DNA of 53,118 nt from Gammaproteobacteria bacterium (GCA_029882975.1 JAOUJW010000035.1:1-53118), one strand, 5' to 3'; numbered from the stretch's first letter, positions 16,001-23,930 are shown. Notes: generated by a model not told the origin, from the sequence alone. Made by a program: numbers and translations.

Positions 16001-16030
16001 AAAACCTGCTGCGCCAACAGCGGGTTTTTT
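16001..16030 (+). terminator. Bidirectional terminator, perhaps of an antisense RNA
   Basis: Stem CCTGCTG (16005-16011) and CAGCGGG (16018-16024), flanked by an A-run on the left and six T (16025-16030) on the right. No + strand gene precedes it, so a + transcript ending here would be antisense to the RepA leader, as CopA-like RNAs are in IncFII plasmids. Confidence 0.6.
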
Positions 16031-16106
16031 CGTTTTCAGTCTAAAAAAATCTTCTGGTCTTTCTCCTGATTAAACAATAATCAACATATAGTGTGATTAC
16101 AGAAAT

Positions 16107-16137
16107 TTGACACACAATATATTGTGTTAAATACAAT
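16107..16137 (+). promoter_or_regulatory. rep promoter with embedded palindromic operator
   Basis: -35 TTGACA (16107-16112) and -10-like TACAAT (16132-16137), 19 bp apart. The spacer is occupied by the perfect 16-bp palindrome ACACAATATATTGTGT (16112-16127), the right place for Rep-dimer autorepression. Confidence 0.55.
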
Positions 16138-16159
16138 AGTCAAGAAAATCGGTGAGATG

Positions 16160-16317
16160 CTACAAAAAGGGACTGTTGTCCACAGATATGACTACAAAAA
16201 AGGACTGCTTTCCACAGATAGCGCTACAAAAAAGGACTGTTGTCCACAGATATGACTACAAAAAAGGACTGCTTTCCACAGGGGTAGAGAACGACAAAAC
16301 AGCTACAAAAAAGGACT
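16160..16317 (+). repeat. oriV: Iterons of the Rep_3 origin (five copies, 32-bp phasing)
   Basis: CTACAAAAAAGGACT repeats start at 16160 (one mismatch), 16192, 16224, 16256 and 16303. The first four are exactly 32 bp apart, three helical turns. Each of the first four is followed by a DnaA-box-like TTGTCCACA or a TTTCCACAG. Units 1 and 3 share one version and units 2 and 4 the other, so the array is a doubled 64-bp unit. These are binding sites for the Rep encoded just downstream. Confidence 0.9.
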
Positions 16318-16395
16318 ATCAACGCGCATCAAACTGTGCTTATATGACTACATACGCTAAACAATGTAGCTGTATAGTCATGGAGGCCTGGCCCG

Positions 16396-17076
16396 ATGGG
16401 TTATCTTAGCGAAGTCATTGAAGGCACGGTTACTAAAAGTAACGATTTAATTGAAGCTAGCTATAAGCTCACACTGAACGAGCAGCGGCTAATACTGTCG
16501 GCCATCTCAACGATCGATCCCGATGAGCCCCTGCCAAAGGTTTTAACATTTACCGCAAAGACCTTTGCAGAAGTTTTCAATCTTTCTGATAACAAAGCCT
16601 ACGAAGCATTATCCGAAGCAGCGGACAGGTTATTCGACCGGGACATCAAAACCTATGACGGTCGTAACGAAGAGCGTATACGCTGGGTCAGCCGGGTTAA
16701 ATATATGAAAGGGGAGGGCACAGTATCCGTGTCGTTCACGGAGTGGGTGGCGCCGTATTTGACGAAATTAAACAGCCGTTTTACATCCTATAAGCTCAAA
16801 AATATTGGCTCCTTGCGAAGTGTGTATGCGATCCGCCTCTATGAGATGGTTATGCAGTACAAAGATGAACACGGGTTCACTATCGGCGTCAACGAACTGC
16901 GGGAGCGATTTGAGATTCAAAAAAAATACGAGCGGTTCTCAAACTTGCGTGCACGGGTCATCAATCCAGCACTAAAAGAATTAAAGGACAACTCCGGCTT
17001 GGTAATCAATTTCAAACCGTTCAAAGAGGGACGCAATATCACTCATTTGAAATTTAGCTATACGCTGCCGGATTAA
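16396..17076 (+). CDS. rep: Rep_3-family replication initiator
   Basis: 226 residues, slightly shorter than RepE/Pi (about 250-300). GGAGG lies 9 bases before the ATG at 16396. It starts with TKSNDLIEASYKLTLNEQRLIL, the hallmark entry of Rep_3 initiators, then winged-helix domain 1 (to about 120). Domain 2 follows with SLRSVYAIRLYEMVMQY and FEIQKKYERFSNLRARVINPALKEL. It binds the iterons as a monomer to open the origin and its own promoter palindrome as a dimer. Iterons lie both upstream (16160-16317) and downstream (17115-17233), so the gene is embedded in its origin. Confidence 0.95.
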   Translation: MGYLSEVIEGTVTKSNDLIEASYKLTLNEQRLILSAISTIDPDEPLPKVLTFTAKTFAEVFNLSDNKAYEALSEAADRLFDRDIKTYDGRNEERIRWVSRVKYMKGEGTVSVSFTEWVAPYLTKLNSRFTSYKLKNIGSLRSVYAIRLYEMVMQYKDEHGFTIGVNELRERFEIQKKYERFSNLRARVINPALKELKDNSGLVINFKPFKEGRNITHLKFSYTLPD

Positions 17077-17114
17077 AAAAGGCGGTTGGAAGCGTATCTA
17101 AAACCCCGAATATG

Positions 17115-17312
17115 ACTACAAAAAAGGACTAGCCTTAAAAAATACGTATAACTTATTGATAAATATAAGTAATAAAACTAAGATACAGCTACACTCGTTC
17201 ATTGGATATATGATATGCCTACAAAAAAGGACTTGTTCAACCGGATTCTTAGGGTAAAACCCTCAAAACACACAAATAACACTAAACGCGCATAATAATG
17301 TAATATTATGCG
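17115..17312 (+). repeat. Downstream iterons and an AT-rich inverted repeat
   Basis: Two exact CTACAAAAAAGGACT copies lie at 17115-17129 and 17219-17233, after the rep stop. An inverted repeat CGCATAATA (17289-17297) with TATTATGCG (17304-17312) follows. The stretch between is AT-rich and suited to strand opening, or the extra iterons may handcuff and limit copy number. No gene is seen from 17077 to 17406. Confidence 0.8.
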
Positions 17313-17406
17313 GGGGTTGCATTAATCATCGTCATGTTTTTTCTCCTATCAGGAATACTGGAACCGCCAGCGCGGGATTTTTAAAATCAACTAAATTGTA
17401 CCACAT

Positions 17407-17853
17407 TTAAACGGCATCACGGCGCAAAGACAACATTTCCGACACTATCGCCCGGCGACTATCCTCTGGCAGCTCCGCCCAAGGCAGTTCCACGACAGCG
17501 CCCCACGGAACACCCGCATTGGACAAAATCAATTTCTTTGACCGCACCGGCAGGTGCGGCCAAAGGACGTCAATCGGCACGAGCTCATCCACTGCCGTAC
17601 TCCAAATCCGACACCAGTTACGCTCCGGTGCAATAAACTTCTTGCCAATAGGCGGATAAAAATAACTGTCCTCACCCATGACCAACGCGCAGGCCTCATT
17701 CATTTCCCAACACTCAACGCCTTCCTTTTCCATAATCGCGCGACAAACCGAAAAGTAGTCCGCTAACGTGATCACCCCGTGCGACAAACGCAGGTCCGAC
17801 GTATAAATCTCACTCCTGTACTGCTCGGCAATTCGTTCAAAATTTTCCATCAT
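17407..17853 (-). CDS. Unknown 148-residue plasmid protein
   Basis: Starts at one of two adjacent ATG codons (17853 or 17850) preceded by AAAGGA. The protein is soluble, with an N-terminal helical part (ENFERIAEQYRSEIYTS) and a tryptophan-rich centre (NWCRIWSTAV, LWPHLPVRSKKLI). A closing segment PWAELPEDSRRAIVSEML suggests a compact helical domain. No signal peptide or membrane segment. It follows the first DUF3768 gene, separated by a terminator hairpin whose T-run reaches its Shine-Dalgarno. Function unknown; it belongs to the accessory maintenance block. Confidence 0.55.
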   Translation of the reverse strand: MMENFERIAEQYRSEIYTSDLRLSHGVITLADYFSVCRAIMEKEGVECWEMNEACALVMGEDSYFYPPIGKKFIAPERNWCRIWSTAVDELVPIDVLWPHLPVRSKKLILSNAGVPWGAVVELPWAELPEDSRRAIVSEMLSLRRDAV

Positions 17854-17861
17854 CAAATCCT

Positions 17862-17889
17862 TTAAAAAAGAGCGCCGGTAAAGGCGCTC
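17862..17889 (-). terminator. Intrinsic terminator between DUF3768 copy 1 and the next gene
   Basis: GAGCGCC (17870-17876) and GGCGCTC (17883-17889) with a 6-base loop, then a minus-strand T-run (17869-17864). It ends about 10 bp before the next start codon. Confidence 0.75.
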
Positions 17890-17903
17890 AAGGGAGGGCA
17901 GAA

Positions 17904-18248
17904 CTAATACCCCATCGCTTTCTTAACACTCAAAACACGCACCGCGTTTTCATCCCCAGGGTCCTCGCACCGGGCGGTCATGTCCTGGTTGTAATAATCA
18001 ATCTGAAACAAAAACCGCTCACCGTTATGCGCAAACACCCCGAAATCGTGTTCCTCGCGAGGATCAAAACACGGCCTAAAATCATCAAACTCCCGCACTT
18101 TATTCAGCACTTCAAATAACACCGGTTCCGGCAACGCCTCCACACCGGGCGATACATTCACCGAACCACCTTTAAACGACCGACGAAACTGATCATTCAA
18201 CAACGCCACCCGAATCATCCGAAACTGAGAAATCTTCTTCGCACCCAT
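17904..18248 (-). CDS. DUF3768 protein, copy 1
   Basis: 114 residues from the ATG at 18248, which has GGAGGG 7 bases upstream; the longer frame to 18332 runs into the non-coding element. It contains IRVALLNDQFRRSF, then SPGVEALPEPVLFEVL, the signature EEHDFGVFAHNGERFLFQIDYYN and a C-terminal VRVLSVKKAMGY. This is the DUF3768 pattern as I recall it, a small protein common on plasmids and integrative elements, function unknown. It is the paralogue of 21137-21481 (same length, same flanking hairpin and upstream element). Confidence 0.85.
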   Translation of the reverse strand: MGAKKISQFRMIRVALLNDQFRRSFKGGSVNVSPGVEALPEPVLFEVLNKVREFDDFRPCFDPREEHDFGVFAHNGERFLFQIDYYNQDMTARCEDPGDENAVRVLSVKKAMGY

Positions 18249-18287
18249 CCGTACACCCTCCATGTCTTGTCTTTTAATAGAATTTCG

Positions 18288-18680
18288 AACATCGCCCCCT
18301 GGGGGCAAAGGGAAAGAAGGGTTAAACCGCACAGGTTCTGGCGTAGGCCAGGGAAGGCCCTGACCTGCACAAGCGGAATGTTTTTGATGAAGCGCGGAAG
18401 GTTAGGGAGGCGTCCCTTGCCGCAGCCAGGTTCTGTGCTACCCTGAAATCCCGCCCAGGGGGAGATGAGACAAACAGCGTGCGCAGCACAGCCGACAGAG
18501 GGTTTTGACTTTAAGCTTTAAGCGCTTTGACAAGGATGTCTAAGCGCAACGGGCAGGGAAGGGCAGGCGGTATCGAGCGGGAACGACAGCCACAGCCACA
18601 ACGCCAGTGACCGACCGATACCGCCTGCCCGATGCCCGGAGTGAAGCGAGCGAGTGCTTTCAACGAGCTGGCGTAGCGAC
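18288..18680 (+). ncRNA. Structured non-coding element, copy 1
   Basis: A 393-bp GC-rich segment closely matching 21528-21919. Conserved potential stems include GCCCCC/GGGGGC (18294-18306), CAGGT/ACCTG, AGGGA/TCCCT, CTGTGCT/AGCACAG and a 15-bp stem GGGCAGGCGGTATCG (18561-18575) with CGATACCGCCTGCCC (18616-18630). Differences between copies inside two stems turn T-A into T-G, keeping pairs only in a + strand RNA. Frames across it on the minus strand change mainly by amino-acid replacement, so it is not coding. The remainder up to 18838 shows nothing further. Whether it is an independent RNA or a leader is unknown. Confidence 0.55.
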
Positions 18681-18838
18681 AAAAAACAAACAGCGCAACC
18701 GCCCACCGGTTGCCTCCGATACCGCCCGGGTTTTCACACCCTATTGCCCACACGCCGCGCTTAGTCAACCAGCGCTTTGTGTGGACAAAGCGTGCAAAAA
18801 CCAACAGCTTAACTGCCTGTTAGAAGACAACCAGAAAA

Positions 18839-19171
18839 CTATTCGCTTAACACATGCCGTGCTTTGCGTATCCAAAAATACAAATGCACCGGACCTGAGG
18901 CACTGACCAGGTCTAAAAACTGATCCAATTCAGCGTAGCTCATGGTCCCGTCGTTGCCTTTTTCACGCAAGCATTGAAACGCCGCCTGGTCGGCGTCGTC
19001 CCTGCAACGCCAATCGTAGTCATCGAAAACTTCCAACACATCGTTGGCCTGGTCATCCAGCGCCGCACTGTGGACCAATTCTTCTAAAATGACTTTCATC
19101 AGGGAATTTTGTTCCGATACGGTCAAGGACGAAGTGTCCCGGTCCGCGATGGTCTGAATTTCTTTTGTCAT
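18839..19171 (-). CDS. Unknown acidic 110-residue protein
   Basis: The ATG at 19171 has GGAG 6 bases upstream; an in-frame GTG at 19174 is less likely. The protein is acidic and helical: SEQNSLMKVILEELVHSAAL, then DDQANDVLEVFDDYDWRC, and a C-terminal LYFWIRKARHVLSE. Its acidity might mimic DNA or bind basic proteins, but that is speculation. It follows the large ParB-like gene by about 70 bp with a terminator hairpin between. Family not recognised. Confidence 0.55.
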   Translation of the reverse strand: MTKEIQTIADRDTSSLTVSEQNSLMKVILEELVHSAALDDQANDVLEVFDDYDWRCRDDADQAAFQCLREKGNDGTMSYAELDQFLDLVSASGPVHLYFWIRKARHVLSE

Positions 19172-19210
19172 CACTCACTCCATTAATTATTTGCGTACAG
19201 ACTCAAAGAT

Positions 19211-19230
19211 ACCTCCCCGAAAGGGGAGGT
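19211..19230 (-). terminator. Hairpin downstream of the large ParB-like gene
   Basis: ACCTCCCC (19211-19218) and GGGGAGGT (19223-19230) closed by a 4-base loop, 8 perfect pairs, just after the stop at 19242. The T-run on the minus strand is weak (ATCTTTG). It also covers a GGAGGT that could be read on the plus strand. Confidence 0.6.
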
Positions 19231-19241
19231 CATGCCCAAAA

Positions 19242-21071
19242 TTACTCAAACCTCTGCGGCATCCAGGACTCCCGGATCGAGGCCAGATTCTCAGGCAACC
19301 CATCCCCATCGGTATTGAAAAAGTCGTGGAAAAATTGAACCAGATCCTTTTTCTTGTCCCTCTTGTGATCGTCTAGCCAGTCATCGCCAAACCATTGCTG
19401 GCCCTGGGCCAGCAAATCCGCTGCACTCAGACGTTTGAAAAAATTGTCGCCATTAGGCCGCCAATAATCCGAGTACGGAATATTCAACAAACCGGCGACG
19501 TGTTCACCCAGGGGCGCACGTTCTGCGTCGGACAACCCTATCTCCAACAACTGGGCCACCGTGAACGCGACCAGCTGCCCCTTCAATTTCGGCGCTAACG
19601 CCCGAAACGCCTCAAAGCTCTCGACCGGCTCATCGGCGTTAAGCCATTGTGTTGACAACGACAGCAGATCCTCAGCCATGGCCTTGGCCGCTTTCGTTTG
19701 TTTCAGATCATCCAAGCTGGTGTTTTGTTCACAAACCTCCGCCCGGAAATTGATCACAGCGTCATAATAGCCGTGCTTATCCAGCACTCGCTTGCACACG
19801 CTGTAGTGCAACAGATCCGTGGCCAGCTTGGCATCGCCGCACAATGCCGCCTGCACAATCTGCTGGCGATACAAGGCCAGATCCGACAAGAGGGCAGCGG
19901 ACAACGAACTGGCCGGAGGGAAATCACTGGCCGCACAGGCCTGGCTCTGCTGATTCTTACTGGCCGCTTTGCTCATCAGCCCGCGCAACACCAGCAGTTT
20001 ACCTTCACTGTCTACCGTCACGATGCATTGGCTCTGCGCGATCTGTTCATCCGTGTATTGCTGGTAGGTGTCTTTCTTCGCTTCCAGCTCATCCATTCGT
20101 TTTTCCAGTGCCTCGAACTGTGCGTATTTTTCATCGGTCCAGTCCTCGGCATCATCCTCCATCGCACCCATAGCGGCATCTACTTGCGTGATCTCGGTCT
20201 CAAGTGCGGCGGGTACGCCCACGAATTCAGGCTCAGCCCGAAACAGCCCGGCACCCGCATGGCAACCTTCTAGCGACACCTCCACACGCGCCCAGCCTTC
20301 TTTTTTCACGTTAGCCGACACTTTGTTCAGCTTCTTAGTGGCCAGCTCGTTAAGCAAGGGCAGGTCGTGCAAATACGTCCGTGACTCAAACAAATCACTG
20401 CTGACAACGCCACCGGCTTTCTTATACGCCGCCAGGCCCACAAACCGGCAAATGGGGGAATCACTGGTTTCCGCACCATTGAGCAAGTAGCTTCGGATAC
20501 TGTGCGGGTACACATGGCCGCCCAGTTCCTTATAACAATGAAGCTGCTTTTCATGGTCTGCCTCCACCGTAAACGCCATGACTTCCTCAATGCCTAGTTT
20601 ACCGTTGCGGTAATCCTCGACAATGGCCGGAGCCACGTCCGCCAGGCGCAGGCGTTTTTTAACGTGGGCAGTCGCAATCCCGAATTCCTGCGCAATGTGT
20701 TTCTCGCTCATGCCCCGGTTTGCCATCGCCTGGTACGCCATAAACTCATCAGCCGGGTGCATCGGTTCATGCAGATTCTCAGACAACGATACGGCAGTCA
20801 CATCGTCATCCGCACTGACCCGGCAGGGCAGTTCAATATTTTCATCCCAAATGCCTTTATCGATCAGCACACCGGCGGCGGCAAAACGCCGCCCGCCGGC
20901 GATGACTTCAAACACGTTTTTCTTGCCAGTCGGTGCCACCACTAAATTCTGCAAGATCCCCCGCGCCTGCATCGACGCCAGCAATTGCTTGTCGCTATGC
21001 TTGCTGGCTGAAACCACCCGCACATTGTCTTCAGAAATCGTTAACTGGGAATACGGAATATTCTTGATCAT
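19242..21071 (-). CDS. Large ParB-like (ParB/Srx N-terminal domain) plasmid protein
   Basis: 609 residues from the ATG at 21071 (GGAGG 5 bases upstream). The N-terminal ParB-like domain has LTISEDNVRVV, a VIAGGRRFAAA box at the place of GERRxRA (about 59-69), and ENLHEPMHPADEF. A helix-turn-helix EKHIAQEFGIATAHVKKRLRL follows (about 128-148). The long C-terminal part (200-609) has a coiled-coil stretch around 300-340 and an acidic tail. Such long ParB-like proteins sit beside DUF3768, DUF932 and methyltransferase genes on plasmids and are not the segregation ParB. Their role is unclear; CTP-dependent DNA clamping is possible. Confidence 0.85.
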   Translation of the reverse strand: MIKNIPYSQLTISEDNVRVVSASKHSDKQLLASMQARGILQNLVVAPTGKKNVFEVIAGGRRFAAAGVLIDKGIWDENIELPCRVSADDDVTAVSLSENLHEPMHPADEFMAYQAMANRGMSEKHIAQEFGIATAHVKKRLRLADVAPAIVEDYRNGKLGIEEVMAFTVEADHEKQLHCYKELGGHVYPHSIRSYLLNGAETSDSPICRFVGLAAYKKAGGVVSSDLFESRTYLHDLPLLNELATKKLNKVSANVKKEGWARVEVSLEGCHAGAGLFRAEPEFVGVPAALETEITQVDAAMGAMEDDAEDWTDEKYAQFEALEKRMDELEAKKDTYQQYTDEQIAQSQCIVTVDSEGKLLVLRGLMSKAASKNQQSQACAASDFPPASSLSAALLSDLALYRQQIVQAALCGDAKLATDLLHYSVCKRVLDKHGYYDAVINFRAEVCEQNTSLDDLKQTKAAKAMAEDLLSLSTQWLNADEPVESFEAFRALAPKLKGQLVAFTVAQLLEIGLSDAERAPLGEHVAGLLNIPYSDYWRPNGDNFFKRLSAADLLAQGQQWFGDDWLDDHKRDKKKDLVQFFHDFFNTDGDGLPENLASIRESWMPQRFE

Positions 21072-21104
21072 AAAAACCTCCAATGAATTATCAATATTGA
21101 AAAT

Positions 21105-21130
21105 GAAAAAGAGCGCCGCGAACGGCGCTC
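21105..21130 (-). terminator. Intrinsic terminator of DUF3768 copy 2
   Basis: GAGCGCCG (21111-21118) and CGGCGCTC (21123-21130), a TTCG loop on the minus strand, followed by TTTTT (21110-21106). Equivalent to 17862-17889. Confidence 0.85.
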
Positions 21131-21136
21131 CCTGCG

Positions 21137-21481
21137 CTAGTACTCCAAAGCCGTCATAATGGTGAGTACGCGCACCGTGACCTCCGGGTTCGCCGGATCG
21201 GCGGAACGGTACTCCATGCCTTTGTCGTAGTAGTCGATTTTGAAAAAATACCGCTTACCTGCGTGTTCCACACAGCCAAAATCATGCTCGCCGTAGGGAT
21301 CATCCTCAGAATCAAAGGCATCGAAAGTCATTACCTTTTCCAGGACGGCGCTCTGGTCTGCCTCGGGTAAATCGTAAATCCCTGGCGTCAATAACACCTG
21401 GCCACCCAAAAACGAGCGGCGAAGCGAATCGTTTAGCGCCGCAATACGGTTTAGCTGAACTGCCGTTACTGCTTCACACAT
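21137..21481 (-). CDS. DUF3768 protein, copy 2
   Basis: 114 residues; GGAGGT lies 8 bases before the ATG at 21481. Pattern: LNRIAALNDSLRRSF, LTPGIYDLPEADQSAVLEK, GEHDFGCVEHAGKRYFFKIDYYD, VRVLTIMTALEY. It is paralogous to 17904-18248, with the same key positions, and is closer to the family consensus as I recall it (KIDYYDKGM, VLTIM). It is followed by the large ParB-like gene. Function unknown. Confidence 0.88.
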   Translation of the reverse strand: MCEAVTAVQLNRIAALNDSLRRSFLGGQVLLTPGIYDLPEADQSAVLEKVMTFDAFDSEDDPYGEHDFGCVEHAGKRYFFKIDYYDKGMEYRSADPANPEVTVRVLTIMTALEY

Positions 21482-21527
21482 GTTTAATTACCTCCAACGG
21501 AATTAAGTTGTTATAAAAGCTCTTATA

Positions 21528-21919
21528 AACATCGCCCCCTGGGGGCAAAGGGAAGAAGGGGTAACGGCACAGGTTCTGATGGAAGCAAGGGAAGGCCCTG
21601 GCCTGCACAAGCGAAGTGTATTTAAACGAAGCGCGGAAGGTTAGGGAGGCGTCCCTTGCTGGAATCAGGTTCTGTGCTACCCTGTAATCCCGCCCAGGGG
21701 GAGATGAGACAAACAGCGTGCGCAGCACAGCCGACAGAGGGTTTTGAACTTAAGCATTAAGCGCTTTGACAAGGATGTCTAAGCGCAACGGGCAGGGAAG
21801 GGCAGGCGGTATCGAGAGGGAACGGCAGCACCAGCCACAACGCCAGTGACCGACCGGTACCGCCTGCCCGATGCCCCAAGCGACACGAGCGAGTGTTGTC
21901 TACGAGCTGGTAGAGCGAC
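21528..21919 (+). ncRNA. Structured non-coding element, copy 2
   Basis: Copy of 18288-18680, also just upstream of a DUF3768 start on the minus strand. The 15-bp stem is GGGCAGGCGGTATCG (21800-21814) with CGGTACCGCCTGCCC (21855-21869); one T-A pair of copy 1 is T-G here. The CAGGT/ACCTG stem likewise becomes CAGGT/GCCTG. Loops vary more than stems. Frames at 21757-22042 are not considered coding. Confidence 0.55.
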
Positions 21920-22010
21920 CACAAAAAGCCGCAGCTGCAACGAGCAGCTGCCCGCCAAAGCCCACCACCGGCCAGCGGGGCGCGAAACTCGCACCCCGCG
22001 CAGCACGATA

Positions 22011-23645
22011 TCAACCTGCAGAAAACGCCAGCCGCAACACATTATCCGCCGTCAAGGACAAATTTGAATCAAAGGCCGCAACCGCCTCAGCCTCATCAAT
22101 CAACAACTCATCACTGGCTTGCTTTGCCGATTTCAACCAGCCTTTAAGCCGCCCGAATTCAACATTCAGCTTGCAAATAAAAGACTGATTGAACTTAATA
22201 TGCAGATTGCCATTCATGAATGCTCGCACCTGCATCAAACAAACTGTTTTACCGCTGCGATGGCAATCAAAGTCGATACGCTTGTTGGACTCCCATTGGT
22301 ACTGCCTGGCGTTACAGTGGCCGGTTTCAAAACCTAAATTGTTCGCAATGGTCAGAATATCATTCACCAAATGAAACGCACGCTCTTCCAGGCCATTAAA
22401 CCGGTTACGATCATAGGACCACTGTGAGGTACAAATACCACCGGTGCGGTGCAGAACAATGCGATAGTCCAATCCGTACCGGTCCAGATCCTTAGGTGTG
22501 GTGCAATAACGCCATTGCTCATCACCGAACGTATTCTGATTCGACACGTACAGCTGAATACTGGCTTTTTCTGTCATGCGTTCCACCAGGGCCACCAGCT
22601 GGTCATCAAAATACACATTGGCATTCTTGAGCACCCAAATCAAAACGGCATAGGCATTGGAAGCGGTATAATCCACATGGGTATGCGCGGTTAAATGTGA
22701 CAGCATCGCTTCACGGGTTTTGTGCGTGAGCCGTTCCGTGATCTTGGACAAGTGATTAAATAACTCTTTCCAGTAGGTATCTTTAAGACCTTCTATTTTC
22801 TGCCGCAACGCCGCGCGCAGGCCTTCGAGGTTCACATCCAGCTCTTTTAATATCACGGGGTCAATCGCTTCCAGCGATTGATAATTACCAATGAGATTGT
22901 CCAAATCCCGCCGGTACAGTTTTTCCAAAGCGGTCACAATATCGGAACCGGCCACCAGTGCTTGATTCACCCGCTCGCTGACGGTTGCCTCCCGCGCAGA
23001 ATCCAAATCATACTTACTGGCTTCCGTGTTGTTGATCTCAATAGCAAAATTCTCTTCAAACCAAAGGGAAAAAGGATCAACCTTAATCTGAGAGCTATAG
23101 CGGCTGTTGTAGCACAAACGCACCCGCACAATATCAACTCTAGCCCGCGCCTGTCGTTCCGCATGAAGAAAATCGAACTGGCCAATGACATCCGCTTCGG
23201 CGCTTCGCGCTGCTAAGGCCTCCGCGATCGCGGGGTCATCGGACCACCGGGAAGGGACCACGAAATAGACGAAAGGCGCATTCGCTTCTCGAATGATTTT
23301 AAGCATCCAGAGTGAAAATTCGCTATAAGGCGGGTTACAGAAAACGAGATCGACTTTTTTGTCGATCAATGTTTGTTCTGCGAACTCAGTACCAACGATG
23401 AAAATGGATCGGTCCATCGCATCGAGCAATGGACGGCTTTTCTCAATGGCATACCGGTCGCCATCGGTTAACGCCTGCAACACCCGGCCATCACCCGCAC
23501 CACAATCCAAAATACTGGGATGATCAAAGTCCCCGGAGAAATCCTTTTTCACCGCATCAATCATCTGCGGCGTGGTTGGATACCATTCAAAATCCTGCCC
23601 CGTTGATTTCGCCAGTTCTAAAAGTTGTTGAGCCTGTGCATTCAT
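22011..23645 (-). CDS. N6-adenine DNA methyltransferase with DUF4942-like C-terminal domain
   Basis: 544 residues; GGGGAG lies 8 bases before the ATG at 23645. SAM-binding motif I is ILDCGAGDGR (45-54) and catalytic motif IV is CNPPYSEF (103-110), preceded by LVF. The C-terminal half (about 230-530, with RIDFDCHRSGKT near the end) resembles the DUF4942 region attached to such plasmid methyltransferases. It would methylate adenines in plasmid and recipient DNA, probably to protect the incoming plasmid from restriction. No restriction partner is adjacent, so it looks like an orphan enzyme. It is preceded by a terminator-like hairpin and a GC-rich non-coding element. Confidence 0.83.
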   Translation of the reverse strand: MNAQAQQLLELAKSTGQDFEWYPTTPQMIDAVKKDFSGDFDHPSILDCGAGDGRVLQALTDGDRYAIEKSRPLLDAMDRSIFIVGTEFAEQTLIDKKVDLVFCNPPYSEFSLWMLKIIREANAPFVYFVVPSRWSDDPAIAEALAARSAEADVIGQFDFLHAERQARARVDIVRVRLCYNSRYSSQIKVDPFSLWFEENFAIEINNTEASKYDLDSAREATVSERVNQALVAGSDIVTALEKLYRRDLDNLIGNYQSLEAIDPVILKELDVNLEGLRAALRQKIEGLKDTYWKELFNHLSKITERLTHKTREAMLSHLTAHTHVDYTASNAYAVLIWVLKNANVYFDDQLVALVERMTEKASIQLYVSNQNTFGDEQWRYCTTPKDLDRYGLDYRIVLHRTGGICTSQWSYDRNRFNGLEERAFHLVNDILTIANNLGFETGHCNARQYQWESNKRIDFDCHRSGKTVCLMQVRAFMNGNLHIKFNQSFICKLNVEFGRLKGWLKSAKQASDELLIDEAEAVAAFDSNLSLTADNVLRLAFSAG

Positions 23646-23666
23646 TAAAAATACTCCCCATTGTTA

Positions 23667-23698
23667 TTAAAAGAGCGCAGCGACTGCGTCCTGCGCTC
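23667..23698 (-). terminator. Terminator-like hairpin before the methyltransferase gene
   Basis: GAGCGCAG (23673-23680) and CTGCGCTC (23691-23698) with a 10-base loop, then TTTT on the minus strand. No coding gene lies upstream on this strand, so it ends either a small RNA from 23699-23930 or acts as an attenuator. Confidence 0.65.
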
Positions 23699-23930
23699 CT
23701 GTCCTGCTGGCGAAGCACGGGGGTAGCAAGTGCAAGGGAAGGGTGCGGGAAGGAGGGAGCTGGCGCGGCCCGCAGCGCAGCGAGGACACGGGCGACCGGA
23801 TGACACGGCTGACCTTGCAGGCGCGAGGGGTGGCACCCCTTAGCATCAGACAGCGATGGAAGCCCGCAGGGCCAAGACAGGCCTTAACTGGCTTGGTTCA
23901 CGACAGCGCGGTGCGCAGCAGTCTGCTAGA
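23699..23930 (-). ncRNA. GC-rich structured element, possible small RNA
   Basis: A 232-bp non-coding stretch, much richer in GC than its neighbours. It includes a perfect hairpin AGGGGTGGCACCCCT (about 23825-23839) and other short complementarities, and on the minus strand it ends at the terminator above. The segment CTTGGTTCACGACAGC is familiar to me from GC-rich intergenic regions of proteobacterial integrative elements; this is recollection only. No convincing ORF: frames here lack start signals. Confidence 0.35.

Noticed and set aside
16152-16409. 85-codon frame over the iterons
   Set aside because: Its repeats (KKGLLST, TTKKD) are translations of the iterons; no RBS.
18511-18804. Minus-strand hypothetical proteins inside the structured elements (also 21757-22042)
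   Set aside because: The two copies differ mainly by amino-acid replacements while paired bases are kept, which fits RNA, not protein.
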